Positions 10,376 to 21,917 of a DNA stretch of 64,000 nucleotides are shown in pieces. Each line of letters opens with the position of its first letter. Position 1 is the first letter of the stretch. A program made the translations under genes and the position numbers. This stretch comes from Enterobacter sp. kpr-6. GTDB lineage: Bacteria; Pseudomonadota; Gammaproteobacteria; Enterobacterales; Enterobacteriaceae. The notes below the pieces were generated by a model. The model worked only from the letters and a program-made list of their open reading frames with translations, did no database searches and was not told where the DNA came from. Location: contig NZ_FOYH01000002.1 in the NCBI RefSeq assembly GCF_900116015.1, positions 209,163 to 273,162 of the forward strand. Reading direction: 5' to 3'.

Positions 10376-13300
10376 TGCAGGTTTTACCGCCCCGCGCCAC
10401 CGGCGGCCCGTCCCGCCTGTTTATTCTCCGCCCGGTTGCCACCACGCTGTTGATGGTGGCGATCCTGATTGCCGGGATCATTGGCTACCGTTTTTTACCC
10501 GTCTCCGCGCTGCCGGAAGTCGATTACCCGACCATTCAGGTGGTGACGCTCTACCCCGGTGCCAGCCCGGACGTGATGACCTCGGCGGTCACCGCGCCCC
10601 TTGAGCGCCAGTTCGGGCAGATGTCCGGCTTAAAACAGATGTCGTCGCAAAGCTCCGGCGGCGCGTCGGTGGTGACGCTGCAATTCCAGCTTACCCTGCC
10701 GCTGGACGTCGCCGAGCAGGAAGTGCAGGCGGCGATCAACGCCGCAACCAATCTGCTGCCGTCGGACCTGCCTAATCCGCCGGTCTATAACAAAGTGAAC
10801 CCTGCCGATCCACCGATCATGACCCTGGCGGTGACCTCGACCGCGCTGCCGATGACCCAGGTGGAAGACATGGTGGAAACGCGGGTGGCGCAGAAAATCT
10901 CCCAGGTTTCCGGCGTCGGGCTGGTGACGCTCTCCGGCGGGCAGCGCCCTGCCGTGCGGGTGAAACTTAACGCCCAGGCAATTGCCGCGCTGGGGCTGAC
11001 CAGCGAAACCGTCCGCACCGCCATCACCAGCGCCAACGTTAACTCCGCCAAAGGCAGTCTTGATGGCCCTGAACGCGCGGTGACGCTCTCCGCCAACGAC
11101 CAGATGCAGTCTGCCGAAGAGTATCGCCAGTTGATCATCGCGTACCAGAACGGCGCGCCGATCCGTTTAGGTGATGTCGCCACCATTGAGCAGGGCGCGG
11201 AAAACCGCTGGCTCGGCGCGTGGGCCAACAAGCAGCAGGCGATTGTGATGAACGTCCAGCGCCAGCCGGGAGCCAACATTCTTGATACTGCCGACAGCAT
11301 CCGCGCCATGCTGCCGCAGCTTACCGAAAGCCTGCCGAAATCGGTGGACGTTAAGGTTCTTTCCGACCGCACCACCAACATTCGCGCTTCAGTCACTGAC
11401 ACCCAGTTTGAGCTGATGCTGGCGATTGCGCTGGTGGTGATGATCATTTACGTGTTTCTGCGCAACGTTCCGGCGACCATTATCCCCGGCGTGGCGGTGC
11501 CGCTGTCGCTGATCGGCACCTTCGCGGTGATGGTGTTCCTCGATTTCTCGATCAATAACCTCACACTAATGGCCCTGACCATCGCCACTGGCTTCGTGGT
11601 GGATGATGCGATTGTGGTGATCGAGAACATCTCGCGCTATATCGAAAAAGGCGAAAAACCGCTGGCGGCGGCACTGCGCGGCGCGGGCGAAATCGGCTTT
11701 ACCATTATCTCGCTGACCCTGTCGTTGATTGCGGTGCTGATCCCGCTGCTGTTTATGGGCGATATCGTCGGACGCCTGTTCCGCGAATTTGCCGTGACGC
11801 TGGCGGTCGCCATATTAATCTCCGCCGTGGTGTCGCTGACGCTGACGCCGATGATGTGCGCGCGAATGTTAAGCGCCGAATCGCTGCGCAAACAGAATCG
11901 TTTTTCCCGCGCTGCCGAACGCTTTTTCGAGCGGGTGATCGCCGCTTACGGGCGCGGTCTGGGCCGTGTGCTCAACCATCCGTGGCTGACGCTTGGCGTT
12001 ACGCTCGGCACTCTGCTGCTGTCGGTGCTGCTGTGGGTGTTGATCCCGAAAGGCTTTTTCCCGGTGCAGGATAACGGCATTATTCAGGGCACCCTCCAGG
12101 CTCCCCAGTCGGCCTCGTTCGCCAGCATGGCGCAGCGCCAGCGGCAGGTGAGCGATATCGTGTTAAGCGATCCGGCGGTGGAAAGTCTGACCGCGTTTGT
12201 CGGCGTGGACGGCACCAACCCGTCGCTGAACAGCGCCCGTTTGCAGATCAACCTGAAACCGCTGGATGACCGCAATGACCGCGTGCAGCCGGTAATCGAG
12301 CGTCTGCAAAATGCGGTGGCGAAGGTGCCGGGCGTGGCGCTCTATCTGCAACCGACCCAGGATCTGACTATCGACACCACCGTCAGCCGCACTCAGTACC
12401 AGTTCACGTTGCAGGCCACTTCGCTTGAGGCGCTGAGCACCTGGGTACCTGCGCTGATGAGTAAACTCCAGGCGCAGCCGCAGCTTGCTGATGTCAGTAG
12501 CGACTGGCAGGACAAGGGGCTGGCGGCGTACGTCAATGTCGATCGCGACAGCGCCAGCCGTCTGGGGATCAGCATGTCCGATGTCGATAACGCCCTCTAT
12601 AACGCTTTCGGTCAGCGGCTGATTTCCACGATTTACACCCAGGCGAACCAGTACCGCGTGGTGCTGGAGCACAATACCGATAACGCCGAAGGGCTGGCGG
12701 CGCTGGATACCGTGCGCCTGACCAGCAGCGACGGCGGCGTGGTGCCGTTAAGTGCGATTGCCAGGGTGGAGCAGCGCTACACGCCGCTATCGATTAACCA
12801 CCTCGATCAGTTCCCGGCGACCACCATCTCCTTCAACGTGCAGGACGGTTACTCGCTCGGTCAAGCGGTGCAGGCGATTCTGGATACCGAAAAAACCATC
12901 AGCTTCCCGACGGACATTACCACTCAGTTCCAGGGCAGTTCGCTGGCCTTCCAGGATGCGCTCGGCAGCACGGTGTGGCTGATTGTCGCTGCGGTGGTGG
13001 CGATGTATATCGTGCTCGGCGTGCTCTATGAGAGCTTTATCCACCCCATCACCATTCTCTCCACCCTGCCGACGGCGGGCGTCGGGGCGTTGCTGGCGTT
13101 AATGCTGGCGGGCGCGGAACTGGATGTGATCGCCATCATCGGCATTATTCTGCTCATCGGCATCGTCAAGAAAAACGCCATCATGATGATCGACTTTGCG
13201 CTGGCCGCTGAACGCGAACAGGGAATGGCCCCGCGCGAGGCGATTTACCAGGCCTGTTTGCTGCGTTTCCGTCCGATTCTGATGACCACGCTGGCGGCAC

Positions 13301-13497
13301 TGCTCGGCGCGCTGCCGCTGATGTTAAGTACCGGCGTCGGCGCGGAACTGCGTCGCCCGCTGGGGATTGGCATGGTCGGCGGCCTGCTGGTCAGCCAGGT
13401 GCTGACGCTGTTTACCACGCCGGTGATTTACCTGCTGTTTGACCGCCTGGGGCTGTCGCTGCGTAAGCGTTTCCCGACGCGGGAAGAGGAAGCGTAA
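10375..13497 (+). CDS. mdtB: RND multidrug efflux transporter MdtB
   Basis: The product has 1040 residues, as in E. coli. It is an inner-membrane resistance-nodulation-division pump of the HAE1 type with twelve transmembrane helices and two large periplasmic loops. The TM4 proton-relay aspartates D410-D411 lie in [16 protein letters not shown]. MdtB forms a heterotrimer with MdtC (two MdtB to one MdtC), so both must be co-expressed. The stop directly abuts the mdtC start. Reported substrates in E. coli include bile salts and novobiocin. The frame is intact. Confidence 0.97.
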   Translation: MQVLPPRATGGPSRLFILRPVATTLLMVAILIAGIIGYRFLPVSALPEVDYPTIQVVTLYPGASPDVMTSAVTAPLERQFGQMSGLKQMSSQSSGGASVVTLQFQLTLPLDVAEQEVQAAINAATNLLPSDLPNPPVYNKVNPADPPIMTLAVTSTALPMTQVEDMVETRVAQKISQVSGVGLVTLSGGQRPAVRVKLNAQAIAALGLTSETVRTAITSANVNSAKGSLDGPERAVTLSANDQMQSAEEYRQLIIAYQNGAPIRLGDVATIEQGAENRWLGAWANKQQAIVMNVQRQPGANILDTADSIRAMLPQLTESLPKSVDVKVLSDRTTNIRASVTDTQFELMLAIALVVMIIYVFLRNVPATIIPGVAVPLSLIGTFAVMVFLDFSINNLTLMALTIATGFVVDDAIVVIENISRYIEKGEKPLAAALRGAGEIGFTIISLTLSLIAVLIPLLFMGDIVGRLFREFAVTLAVAILISAVVSLTLTPMMCARMLSAESLRKQNRFSRAAERFFERVIAAYGRGLGRVLNHPWLTLGVTLGTLLLSVLLWVLIPKGFFPVQDNGIIQGTLQAPQSASFASMAQRQRQVSDIVLSDPAVESLTAFVGVDGTNPSLNSARLQINLKPLDDRNDRVQPVIERLQNAVAKVPGVALYLQPTQDLTIDTTVSRTQYQFTLQATSLEALSTWVPALMSKLQAQPQLADVSSDWQDKGLAAYVNVDRDSASRLGISMSDVDNALYNAFGQRLISTIYTQANQYRVVLEHNTDNAEGLAALDTVRLTSSDGGVVPLSAIARVEQRYTPLSINHLDQFPATTISFNVQDGYSLGQAVQAILDTEKTISFPTDITTQFQGSSLAFQDALGSTVWLIVAAVVAMYIVLGVLYESFIHPITILSTLPTAGVGALLALMLAGAELDVIAIIGIILLIGIVKKNAIMMIDFALAAEREQGMAPREAIYQACLLRFRPILMTTLAALLGALPLMLSTGVGAELRRPLGIGMVGGLLVSQVLTLFTTPVIYLLFDRLGLSLRKRFPTREEEA

Positions 13498-16400
13498 ATG
13501 AAGTTTTTCGCCCTCTTCATTTATCGCCCGGTGGCCACGATTTTGATTTCGCTGGCGATCACCCTGTGCGGCGTGCTCGGCTTCCGCATGCTGCCCGTCG
13601 CCCCGCTGCCGCAGGTGGATTATCCGGTGATCATGGTCAGCGCCTCGCTGCCGGGTGCCTCGCCGGAAACCATGGCCTCGTCGGTGGCTACGCCGCTTGA
13701 GCGCGCGCTCGGGCGCATCGCGGGCGTCAATGAGATGACCTCCTCAAGTTCGCTGGGCAGCACGCGGATCATCCTGGAATTTAAATTCGACCGCGACATT
13801 AACGGCGCGGCGCGTGACGTGCAGGCGGCGATCAATGCCGCGCAAAGCCTGCTGCCAAGCGGGATGCCGAGCCGCCCGACTTACCGCAAAGCTAACCCAT
13901 CCGATGCGCCGATCATGATTTTAACGCTCACGTCGGACACCTACTCCCAGGGCCAGCTTTACGATTTCGCCTCCACCAATCTGGCGCAAACCATCGCCCA
14001 GATCGACGGCGTGGGCGACGTGGATGTTGGCGGCAGTTCCCTGCCCGCGGTGCGCGTGGGGTTAAACCCGCAGGCGCTGTTTAATCAGGGCGTGTCGCTG
14101 GACGACGTGCGCAACGCCATCAGCAGTGCCAACGTGCGCCGCCCGCAGGGGGCGGTGGAAGATGGCACGCACCGCTGGCAGGTGCAGACCAACGACGAGC
14201 TAAAAACCGCCGCCGAATACCCGCCGCTGATCGTCCATTACAACAACGGAGCCGCCGTGCGGCTGGGCGATGTCGCCAGTGTTACCGACTCGGTGGAGAA
14301 CGTGCGTAACGCCGGGATGACCAACGCGAAACCGGCTATTTTGCTGATGATCAGAAAACTGCCGGAAGCCAACATTATTCAGACCGTGGACAGCATCCGC
14401 GCCCGGCTACCGGAGTTGCAGAAAAACATCCCGGCGGCGATTGATTTGCAGATTGCTCAGGATCGCTCGCCGACCATTCGCGCTTCGCTGGAAGAGGTGG
14501 AAACCACGCTTGTGATCTCCGTGGCGCTGGTGATCCTGGTGGTGTTTTTATTCCTGCGCTCCGGGCGGGCGACGCTGATCCCGGCGGTGGCGGTGCCGGT
14601 TTCGCTGATTGGTACTTTTGCCGCCATGTACCTGTGCGGCTTCAGTCTCAATAACCTGTCGCTGATGGCGCTGACCATCGCCACCGGCTTTGTGGTCGAT
14701 GACGCTATCGTGGTGCTGGAAAATATTTCGCGCCATCTGGAAGCGGGAATGAAACCGCTCCAGGCGGCGCTACAGGGAACGCGTGAAGTCGGCTTTACCG
14801 TGCTGTCGATGAGCCTGTCGCTGGTGGCGGTGTTCCTGCCGTTACTGCTGATGGACGGCCTGCCCGGTCGCCTGCTGCGCGAGTTTGCCGTCACCCTGTC
14901 GGTGGCGATTGGCATTTCGCTGGCCGTTTCGCTGACGCTGACGCCGATGATGTGCGGCTGGCTGCTGAAAAGCAGTAAACCGCGCGCCCAGACGCGAACG
15001 CGCGGCGTGGGCCGCCTGCTTAACGGGCTGCAACAGGGCTACGGGCGCTCGCTGAAATGGGTGCTCAGACACACCCGGCTGGTGGGCGTGGTGCTGCTCG
15101 GCACCATCGTGCTGAACGTCTGGCTGTACATCTCCATTCCGAAAACCTTCTTCCCGGAGCAGGACACCGGGGCGCTGATGGGCGGTATTCAGGCGGACCA
15201 GAGCATTTCTTTCCAGGCGATGCGCGGCAAGTTGCAGGATTTTATGAAGATTATCCGCGACGATCCGGCGGTGGATAATGTCACCGGGTTTACCGGCGGA
15301 TCGCGGGTTAACAGCGGGATGATGTTTATCACCCTGAAACCGCGCGACGAACGTAACGAGAGCGCCCAGCAAATCATCGACCGCCTGCGGGTAAAACTGG
15401 CGAAAGAGCCAGGCGCGAATCTGTTTTTGATGGCGGTGCAGGATATCCGCGTCGGCGGTCGCCAGTCCAACGCCAGCTATCAGTACGCCCTGCTTTCCGA
15501 TGATTTAGGCGATCTGCGCGAGTGGGAGCCGAAGATCCGTAAAGCGCTGGCGGCGCTGCCGCAACTCGCCGACGTTAACTCGGATCAGCAGGACAACGGC
15601 GCGGAGATGAACCTGATTTATGACCGCGAAACCATGTCGCGCCTGGGCATCAGCGTCTCCGACGCCAACAGCCTGCTGAATAACGCCTTCGGTCAGCGCC
15701 AGATTTCCACCATTTACGAGCCACTGAATCAGTACAAAGTGGTGATGGAAGTGGACCCGCGCTACACCCAGGACATCAGCGCGCTGGACAAGATGTTTGT
15801 GATAAACAACGACGGCAAGGCGATCCCGCTGTCCTATTTCGCCAAATGGCAACCGGCGAACGCGCCGCTGTCGGTGAACCATCAGGGGTTGTCGGCGGCC
15901 TCAACCATCGCCTTTAACCTGCCGACCGGGGTATCGCTGTCGGAAGCCAGCGACGCCATTAACCGCGCCATGACGCAGCTTGGGGTGCCTTCCAGCGTCC
16001 GCGGCAGCTTCGCCGGGACCGCGCAGGTGTTCCAGGAAACCATGAGTTCGCAGGTGATCCTGATCCTCGCGGCGATCGCCACGGTCTACATCGTGCTGGG
16101 CGTGCTGTATGAGAGCTACGTGCACCCGCTGACCATTCTCTCAACGCTGCCGTCGGCGGGCGTCGGGGCGCTGCTGGCGCTGGAGCTGTTCGGCGCACCG
16201 TTCAGCCTGATTGCGCTGATCGGCATTATGCTGCTGATTGGTATCGTGAAGAAAAACGCCATCATGATGGTGGATTTTGCCCTCGACGCCCAGCGCAACG
16301 GCAACCTGACGCCGGATGACGCCATTTTCCAGGCCTGTCTGCTGCGTTTCCGGCCCATCATGATGACCACTCTGGCGGCGCTGTTTGGCGCGCTGCCGTT

Positions 16401-16575
16401 GATCCTCTCCGCCGGGGATGGCTCTGAACTGCGCCAGCCGCTCGGTATTACCATCGTCGGCGGGCTGGTGATGAGCCAGTTGCTGACGCTCTACACTACG
16501 CCTGTGGTGTATCTGTTCTTTGACCGTTTGCGCCAGCGCTTTACCCGCCAGCGCCCCGAACCGGTAAGGGAATAA
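13498..16575 (+). CDS. mdtC: RND multidrug efflux transporter MdtC
   Basis: The product has 1025 residues, the E. coli length. It is the second pump subunit of MdtABC, paralogous to MdtB. The TM4 motif [16 protein letters not shown] carries D401-D402, and the C-terminal [18 protein letters not shown] helix is conserved. Its ATG follows the mdtB TAA without any gap, and its own TAA abuts the mdtD ATG. Codon use is like that of its neighbours. Confidence 0.97.
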   Translation: MKFFALFIYRPVATILISLAITLCGVLGFRMLPVAPLPQVDYPVIMVSASLPGASPETMASSVATPLERALGRIAGVNEMTSSSSLGSTRIILEFKFDRDINGAARDVQAAINAAQSLLPSGMPSRPTYRKANPSDAPIMILTLTSDTYSQGQLYDFASTNLAQTIAQIDGVGDVDVGGSSLPAVRVGLNPQALFNQGVSLDDVRNAISSANVRRPQGAVEDGTHRWQVQTNDELKTAAEYPPLIVHYNNGAAVRLGDVASVTDSVENVRNAGMTNAKPAILLMIRKLPEANIIQTVDSIRARLPELQKNIPAAIDLQIAQDRSPTIRASLEEVETTLVISVALVILVVFLFLRSGRATLIPAVAVPVSLIGTFAAMYLCGFSLNNLSLMALTIATGFVVDDAIVVLENISRHLEAGMKPLQAALQGTREVGFTVLSMSLSLVAVFLPLLLMDGLPGRLLREFAVTLSVAIGISLAVSLTLTPMMCGWLLKSSKPRAQTRTRGVGRLLNGLQQGYGRSLKWVLRHTRLVGVVLLGTIVLNVWLYISIPKTFFPEQDTGALMGGIQADQSISFQAMRGKLQDFMKIIRDDPAVDNVTGFTGGSRVNSGMMFITLKPRDERNESAQQIIDRLRVKLAKEPGANLFLMAVQDIRVGGRQSNASYQYALLSDDLGDLREWEPKIRKALAALPQLADVNSDQQDNGAEMNLIYDRETMSRLGISVSDANSLLNNAFGQRQISTIYEPLNQYKVVMEVDPRYTQDISALDKMFVINNDGKAIPLSYFAKWQPANAPLSVNHQGLSAASTIAFNLPTGVSLSEASDAINRAMTQLGVPSSVRGSFAGTAQVFQETMSSQVILILAAIATVYIVLGVLYESYVHPLTILSTLPSAGVGALLALELFGAPFSLIALIGIMLLIGIVKKNAIMMVDFALDAQRNGNLTPDDAIFQACLLRFRPIMMTTLAALFGALPLILSAGDGSELRQPLGITIVGGLVMSQLLTLYTTPVVYLFFDRLRQRFTRQRPEPVRE

Positions 16576-17991
16576 ATGACCGATCTGCCCAATCATGTTC
16601 GCTGGCAGTTGTGGATCGTCGCCTTCGGCTTTTTTATGCAGGCGCTCGATACCACGATTGTGAACACCGCCCTGCCCTCGATGGCGAAAAGCCTCGGGGA
16701 AAGCCCGCTGCATATGCACATGGTGATCGTCAGCTATGTGCTGACGGTGGCGGTGATGCTGCCCGCCAGCGGCTGGCTGGCGGATAAAGTGGGCGTGCGG
16801 AATATTTTTTGTACCGCCATTATCCTCTTTACGCTCGGTTCGCTGTTCTGCGCGCTCTCCGGCACGCTCAACGAACTGGTGATGGCGCGTGTTTTGCAGG
16901 GCGTCGGCGGCGCAATGATGGTGCCGGTCGGACGGCTGACGGTGATGAAAATCGTCCCGCGCGAGCAGTACATGGCGGCGATGACGTTCGTTACTCTGCC
17001 GGGCCAGGTCGGGCCGCTGCTTGGTCCGGCGCTCGGCGGCGTGCTGGTGGAATACGCTTCCTGGCACTGGATTTTTTTGATTAACCTGCCGGTCGGGATC
17101 GTCGGCGCGATAGCCACCCTCTGGCTGATGCCCAATTACACCCTGCAAACCCGGCGTTTTGATCTGTGGGGCTTTGTGCTGCTGGCATTCGGCATGGCGG
17201 CGCTGACCCTGGCCCTCGACGGGCAAAAAGGCCTCGGCATCTCCACACTGACGCTGGCATTACTGGTGCTGGCGGGCGTGCTTACCCTCGGCCTCTACCT
17301 GCTGCACGCCCGCAAAAACGACGCCGCGCTGTTTCGCCTGTCGCTCTTTTCCACGCGCACTTTTTCGTTAGGGCTGCTCGGCAGTTTTGCCGGACGCATC
17401 GGCAGCGGCATGTTGCCGTTTATGACGCCGGTGTTTTTGCAGATCGGCATGGGCTTTTCGCCGTTTCATGCCGGGCTGATGATGATCCCGATGGTGCTCG
17501 GCAGCATGGGCATGAAACGCATCGTGGTGCAGGTGGTTAACCGCTTCGGCTATCGCCGGGTGCTGGTCATCAGCACGCTGGGGCTGGCGCTGATCAGCCT
17601 GGTGTTTATGGCTACCGCCCTTTACGGGGCCTGGTATCTGCTGCCGCTGGTGCTGTTTTTGCAGGGGATGATCAACTCGACGCGTTTTTCTTCCATGAAC
17701 ACCCTGACGCTGAAAGATCTGCCCGACGATCAGGCAGGCAGCGGTAACAGTCTGCTGTCGATGGTGATGCAGCTTTCGATGAGCGTGGGCATCACCGTTG
17801 CCGGGCTGCTGCTCGGCGCATTCGGTCAACAACATCTGGCGGCAGACAGCGGCAATGCCCACCAGGTGTTTCTTTATACTTATTTGAGTATGGCGGTGAT
17901 TATTGCCCTGCCTGCGCTGATCTTCGCGCGCGTACCCAATGACACCCGCCAGAACGTCGTGATATCCCGGCGCAAAAGGAGACAACCATGA
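16576..17991 (+). CDS. mdtD: MFS (DHA2 family) transporter MdtD
   Basis: The product has 471 residues, the E. coli length. It is a predicted 14-helix drug:H+ antiporter-type major facilitator with [18 protein letters not shown] in TM1, typical of the DHA2 family, and [13 protein letters not shown] in loop 2-3. It is co-transcribed with mdtABC but is not needed for MdtABC drug resistance in E. coli; its physiological substrate is uncertain (an iron-citrate role has been proposed). It overlaps baeS by 4 nt (ATGA). Confidence 0.94.
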   Translation: MTDLPNHVRWQLWIVAFGFFMQALDTTIVNTALPSMAKSLGESPLHMHMVIVSYVLTVAVMLPASGWLADKVGVRNIFCTAIILFTLGSLFCALSGTLNELVMARVLQGVGGAMMVPVGRLTVMKIVPREQYMAAMTFVTLPGQVGPLLGPALGGVLVEYASWHWIFLINLPVGIVGAIATLWLMPNYTLQTRRFDLWGFVLLAFGMAALTLALDGQKGLGISTLTLALLVLAGVLTLGLYLLHARKNDAALFRLSLFSTRTFSLGLLGSFAGRIGSGMLPFMTPVFLQIGMGFSPFHAGLMMIPMVLGSMGMKRIVVQVVNRFGYRRVLVISTLGLALISLVFMATALYGAWYLLPLVLFLQGMINSTRFSSMNTLTLKDLPDDQAGSGNSLLSMVMQLSMSVGITVAGLLLGAFGQQHLAADSGNAHQVFLYTYLSMAVIIALPALIFARVPNDTRQNVVISRRKRRQP

Positions 17992-19391
17992 AGATGTGGC
18001 GGCCCGGCATCACCGGCAAACTGTTCCTGGCGATTTTCGCCACCTGCATCGTGCTGCTCATTACGATGCACTGGGCGGTGCGCATCAGTTTTGAGCGCGG
18101 CTTTATTGATTACATCAAGCACGGTAACGAGCAGCGGCTGAAAATGCTCGGCGACGCGCTGGGCGAGCAGTATCAACTGCACGGCAACTGGCGGTTTTTG
18201 CGCAATAACGACCGCTTTGTTTTCCAGATCCTGCGTTCGTTTGAGCATGACAACGACGACGACCGCCCCGGCCCCGGTATGCCGCCGCACGGCTGGCGCA
18301 CCCAGTTCTGGGTGATTGATCAGGATAAACAGGTGCTGGTCGGCCCGCGCTCGCCAGTACCGAAAGAAGGCTCGCGCCGGGCGATCACCGTGAACGGCGA
18401 GAACGTCGGCTGGGTGGTGGCCTCCCCGGTTGAGCGGCTGACGCGCAATACCGATATTAATTTTGACCGTCAGCAGCGGCGTACCAGCTGGCTGATTGTG
18501 GCGCTCTCGACATTACTGGCGGCGCTGGCGACCTTCCCGCTGGCACGCGGGCTGCTCGCGCCGATGAAACGGCTGGTGGACGGCACCCACAAACTGGCCG
18601 CCGGGGATTTCTCCACCCGCGTGACGCCGACCAGCGCCGATGAACTGGGCAAGCTGGCGCAGGACTTCAATCAGCTCGCCAGCACGCTGGAAAAAAACCA
18701 GCAGATGCGGCGTGATTTTATGGCCGATATCTCCCACGAACTGCGCACGCCGCTGGCGGTGCTGCGGGGTGAACTGGAGGCGATTCAGGACGGCGTTCGC
18801 CAGTTCACGCCGGAGTCGGTGGCCTCGCTGCAGGCGGAGGTCGGCACCCTCACCAAGCTGGTGGACGATTTGCATCAGTTGTCGATGTCCGACGAGGGGG
18901 CGCTGGCGTATCAGAAAGCGCCAGTCGATATCATCACCCTGCTGGAGATGGCGGCGGGCATCTTCCGCGAACGCTTCGCCAGCCGCAATCTGGCGATTAA
19001 CGTCTCGCTGCCGGAATCGGCGGTGGTGTTTGGCGACCGCGACAGGCTGATGCAGCTCTTCAACAATTTGCTGGAAAACAGCCTGCGCTATACCGACGCG
19101 GGCGGGCAGCTTTTGATCAGCGCGCAGGCGACGTCAACGAAGATCAGCCTGACCTTTGCCGACAGCGGGCCGGGCGTCAGCGATGAGCAGTTAACGCGCC
19201 TGTTCGAGCGTTTTTACCGCACCGAAGGCTCACGTAACCGCGCCAGCGGCGGTTCCGGGCTGGGGCTGTCGATTTGCGTCAATATTGTGGAAGCCCACGG
19301 CGGCACGATCCGCGCAACTCATTCGCCATTTGGCGGGGTAAGCATTACAGTTGAACTACCGCTGGAACGCGATTTATCGAGAGATGTATGA
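17988..19391 (+). CDS. baeS: Envelope stress sensor histidine kinase BaeS
   Basis: The product has 467 residues. TM1 (about 10-30) is followed by a periplasmic sensor loop (about 31-167), TM2 (about 168-190), a HAMP domain (about 190-240), and the H-box [13 protein letters not shown] with phospho-accepting H250. The N box is [14 protein letters not shown], and the G boxes are FADSGPGVS and GGSGLGLS. BaeS senses envelope damage such as indole, flavonoids, metals and misfolded pilins, and phosphorylates BaeR. Four-base overlaps with mdtD and baeR make it part of one transcript. Confidence 0.97.
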   Translation: MKMWRPGITGKLFLAIFATCIVLLITMHWAVRISFERGFIDYIKHGNEQRLKMLGDALGEQYQLHGNWRFLRNNDRFVFQILRSFEHDNDDDRPGPGMPPHGWRTQFWVIDQDKQVLVGPRSPVPKEGSRRAITVNGENVGWVVASPVERLTRNTDINFDRQQRRTSWLIVALSTLLAALATFPLARGLLAPMKRLVDGTHKLAAGDFSTRVTPTSADELGKLAQDFNQLASTLEKNQQMRRDFMADISHELRTPLAVLRGELEAIQDGVRQFTPESVASLQAEVGTLTKLVDDLHQLSMSDEGALAYQKAPVDIITLLEMAAGIFRERFASRNLAINVSLPESAVVFGDRDRLMQLFNNLLENSLRYTDAGGQLLISAQATSTKISLTFADSGPGVSDEQLTRLFERFYRTEGSRNRASGGSGLGLSICVNIVEAHGGTIRATHSPFGGVSITVELPLERDLSRDV

Positions 19392-20110
19392 CTGAGTTAC
19401 CGATTGACGAGAACACCCCGCGCATTCTGATTGTGGAAGATGAGCCGAAACTTGGGCAGTTACTGATTGATTACCTGCGGGCGGCGGGCTACGCCCCGAC
19501 GCTGATTAGCCACGGTGATAAAGTGATCCCTTACGTGCGCCAGACGCCGCCGGACCTGATGCTGCTCGATTTGATGCTGCCCGGCACCGATGGCCTGACG
19601 CTGTGCCGCGAAATCCGCCGCTTTTCCGATCTGCCGATTGTGATGGTGACCGCCAAAATCGAAGAGATCGACCGCCTGCTGGGGCTTGAGATCGGCGCGG
19701 ACGATTACATCTGCAAACCCTACAGCCCGCGCGAAGTGGTGGCGCGGGTGAAAACCATTCTGCGCCGCTGCAAACCGCAACGTGAGTTGCAGGTGCTGGA
19801 CGCGGTCAGCCCACTGATTATCGATGAGGGGCGCTTTCAGGCAAGCTGGCACAATAAAGTGCTGGACCTGACGCCCGCGGAGTTCCGCCTGCTGAAAACC
19901 CTCTCCAGCGAGCCGGGGAAAGTCTTCTCCCGCGAACAACTGCTGAACCATCTTTACGATGATTACCGCGTGGTGACCGACCGCACGATTGACAGCCACA
20001 TTAAAAACCTGCGCCGCAAGCTGGAGGCACTGGATGAGGAGCAGTCGTTTATTCGCGCGGTGTACGGCGTGGGGTACCGCTGGGAAGCGGATAGCTGCCG
20101 GGTGGCGTGA
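19388..20110 (+). CDS. baeR: Response regulator BaeR
   Basis: The product has 240 residues of the OmpR/PhoB type. The receiver domain (about 12-125) has the acidic pair in VEDEP, the phospho-acceptor D61 in [10 protein letters not shown] and the conserved lysine in ICKPYSPRE. The winged-helix DNA-binding domain occupies about 140-235 ([36 protein letters not shown]). It activates mdtABCD-baeSR, acrD and spy in E. coli. It is the last gene of the six-gene operon, and a palindromic repeat begins 13 nt past its stop. Confidence 0.97.
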   Translation: MTELPIDENTPRILIVEDEPKLGQLLIDYLRAAGYAPTLISHGDKVIPYVRQTPPDLMLLDLMLPGTDGLTLCREIRRFSDLPIVMVTAKIEEIDRLLGLEIGADDYICKPYSPREVVARVKTILRRCKPQRELQVLDAVSPLIIDEGRFQASWHNKVLDLTPAEFRLLKTLSSEPGKVFSREQLLNHLYDDYRVVTDRTIDSHIKNLRRKLEALDEEQSFIRAVYGVGYRWEADSCRVA

Positions 20111-20123
20111 ACCTTAATTTCAC

Positions 20124-20255
20124 ACCCTCACCCCTGCCCTCTCCCTGAGGGAGAGGGAGAAAGGCGGGTCGGTGCTCGCGCTTAGGGAGAGGGAGAAAGG
20201 CCAGTCCGTGCTCGATCTGTCCCCTCTCCCTGAGGGAGAGGGTTAGGGTGAGGGT
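20124..20255. repeat. Dispersed palindromic repeat, copy 2 (132 bp)
   Basis: The outer ends CCCTCACCCCTGCCCTCTCCC and GGGAGAGGGTTAGGGTGAGGG are inverted copies. Two internal GGGAGAAAGGC modules with TGTCCCCTCTCCC are present. It starts 13 nt after the baeR stop and probably closes the mdtABCD-baeSR transcript as a long hairpin. The remaining 124 bp up to trhP show no other clear feature. Confidence 0.9.
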
Positions 20256-20379
20256 CAAACACACTCCCCGGTTTACTCCCCCGCCCGACAGCGCTACAAT
20301 TCCCGCCCTAAAATTAAGGGATCTCCCCACCGCTCACCCGGCGTAAGCGGATCTGACCTGTCATCAGAACGAGTAAATC

Positions 20380-21735
20380 ATGTTTAAACCCGAACTCCTT
20401 TCCCCGGCGGGAACGCTGAAAAATATGCGTTACGCTTTTGCCTATGGTGCCGATGCAGTGTATGCGGGCCAGCCGCGCTACTCACTGCGCGTGCGCAATA
20501 ACGAATTCAATCACGAGAACCTCCAGCAGGGCATTAATGAAGCCCATGCGCTTGGGAAAAAATTCTACGTGGTGGTAAACATTGCGCCGCACAACGCCAA
20601 GCTGAAAACCTTCATCCGTGATTTACAACCGGTGGTGGAAATGGGGCCGGACGCGCTGATTATGTCCGATCCGGGTTTGATCATGCTGGTGCGCGAGCAC
20701 TTCCCGCAGATGGATATTCATCTTTCGGTGCAGGCGAATGCGGTGAACTGGGCGACGGTGAAGTTCTGGCAGCAAATGGGCCTGACCCGCGTGATTTTGT
20801 CCCGCGAACTGTCGCTTGATGAGATCGCTGAAATCCGCGCCCAGGTGCCGGAGATGGAAATTGAAATCTTCGTACACGGCGCGCTGTGCATGGCCTACTC
20901 CGGCCGCTGCCTGCTCTCCGGCTACATCAACAAACGCGACCCGAACCAGGGCACCTGTACCAACGCCTGCCGCTGGGAATACAACGTTCAGGAAGGCAAA
21001 GAAGACGCCGTGGGTAACATCGTGCACGTGCATGAGCCGATCCCGGTGAAAAACGTCGAGCCGACCCTCGGCGTCGGCGCGCCGACCGACAAAGTTTTCA
21101 TGATTGAAGAAGCCAAACGTCCGGGCGAGTACATGACCGCGTTTGAAGATGAGCACGGCACCTACATCATGAACTCGAAAGATCTGCGTGCCATCGCGCA
21201 CGTGCCGCGTCTGACCGAAATGGGCGTACACTCGCTGAAAATCGAAGGCCGCACCAAGTCTTACTACTACTGCGCGCGCACCGCTCAGGTGTACCGCAAA
21301 GCGATTGACGATGCCGCCGCCGGTCGCCCGTTTGATGAAAGCCTGATGGACACCCTCGAAGGGCTGGCGCATCGCGGCTATACCGAAGGCTTCCTGCGCC
21401 GCCATACCCATGATGATTACCAGAACTACGAGTACGGTTTTTCCGTCTCTGAGCGCCAGCAGTTTGTCGGGGAATTTACCGGCGAGCGTAACGGTACGCT
21501 GGCCGCGGTATTAGTGAAAAACAAATTCACCGTCGGCGACAGCCTGGAATTGATGACGCCGAATGGCAATGTGAATTTCACGCTGGAGCACATGGAAAAC
21601 GCCAAAGGCGAGGCGATGCCGGTGGCACCGGGTGACGGCTACACCGTCTGGTTGCCGGTGCCGGAAGATATGGCGCTGGAGTATGCGCTGTTGATGCGTA
21701 ACTTCAACGGGGAGAACACCCGCAACCCGCACTAA
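20380..21735 (+). CDS. trhP: tRNA hydroxylation protein TrhP (U32 peptidase family)
   Basis: The product has 451 residues against 453 for E. coli YegQ/TrhP. The U32-family signature EIFVHGALCMAYSGRCLLS is at about residues 162-180. The following CTNACRW cysteines complete a cluster likely to bind an Fe-S centre. In E. coli TrhP is required for the prephenate-dependent hydroxylation of wobble uridine 34 (ho5U), the step before cmo5U in several tRNAs. Although annotated as a peptidase family, a proteolytic role is not supported for this clade. It is a single gene followed by cyaR. Confidence 0.94.
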   Translation: MFKPELLSPAGTLKNMRYAFAYGADAVYAGQPRYSLRVRNNEFNHENLQQGINEAHALGKKFYVVVNIAPHNAKLKTFIRDLQPVVEMGPDALIMSDPGLIMLVREHFPQMDIHLSVQANAVNWATVKFWQQMGLTRVILSRELSLDEIAEIRAQVPEMEIEIFVHGALCMAYSGRCLLSGYINKRDPNQGTCTNACRWEYNVQEGKEDAVGNIVHVHEPIPVKNVEPTLGVGAPTDKVFMIEEAKRPGEYMTAFEDEHGTYIMNSKDLRAIAHVPRLTEMGVHSLKIEGRTKSYYYCARTAQVYRKAIDDAAAGRPFDESLMDTLEGLAHRGYTEGFLRRHTHDDYQNYEYGFSVSERQQFVGEFTGERNGTLAAVLVKNKFTVGDSLELMTPNGNVNFTLEHMENAKGEAMPVAPGDGYTVWLPVPEDMALEYALLMRNFNGENTRNPH

Positions 21736-21773
21736 CTCATTCAATTGGGTTATTTTTCAGAGGATATGAATCT

Positions 21774-21789
21774 TTAGAAACGGATCACA
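21774..21789 (+). promoter_or_regulatory. CRP-like site for cyaR
   Basis: TTAGA-N6-TCACA matches the CRP consensus TGTGA-N6-TCACA at 8 of 10 positions. Its centre (21781.5) is 42.5 bp upstream of the inferred cyaR +1 at 21824, the usual class II distance. A TATTAT -10 hexamer sits at 21811-21816. CyaR is known to be CRP-cAMP dependent in E. coli and Salmonella. Confidence 0.6.
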
Positions 21790-21823
21790 TACCGTTTCGT
21801 TCAATATGGGTATTATCCCGCCT

Positions 21824-21911
21824 GCTGAAAAACATAATCCATAAATGCTAGCTGTACCAGGAACCACCTCCTTAGCCTGCGTAATCTCCCTTACGCAGGC
21901 TGATTTTTTTT
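21824..21911 (+). ncRNA. cyaR: CyaR small regulatory RNA
   Basis: About 87 nt, nearly identical to recalled E. coli CyaR (RyeE). It begins GCTGAAAAACATAA and contains the conserved seed region ACCACCTCCTTAGCC. It ends in the intrinsic terminator GCCTGCG-TAATCTCCC-TTACGCAGGC followed by eight Ts (the loop side is slightly asymmetric). It lies directly downstream of trhP (yegQ), the same place as in E. coli. CyaR is an Hfq-binding sRNA that represses ompX, nadE, luxS and yqaE mRNAs through the CCUCC region. Its right end abuts the stop of the nudK-like gene, with only 6 nt between them. Confidence 0.93.
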
Positions 21912-21917
21912 CCGGCC

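Noticed and set aside
16141-17226. 361-codon minus-strand ORF across mdtC/mdtD
   Set aside because: Antisense of two well conserved genes, with very His/Gln/Arg-rich composition and no start site context.
20623-21411. 262-codon minus-strand ORF inside trhP
   Set aside because: Antisense to the U32 domain; no motif or ribosome-binding site.
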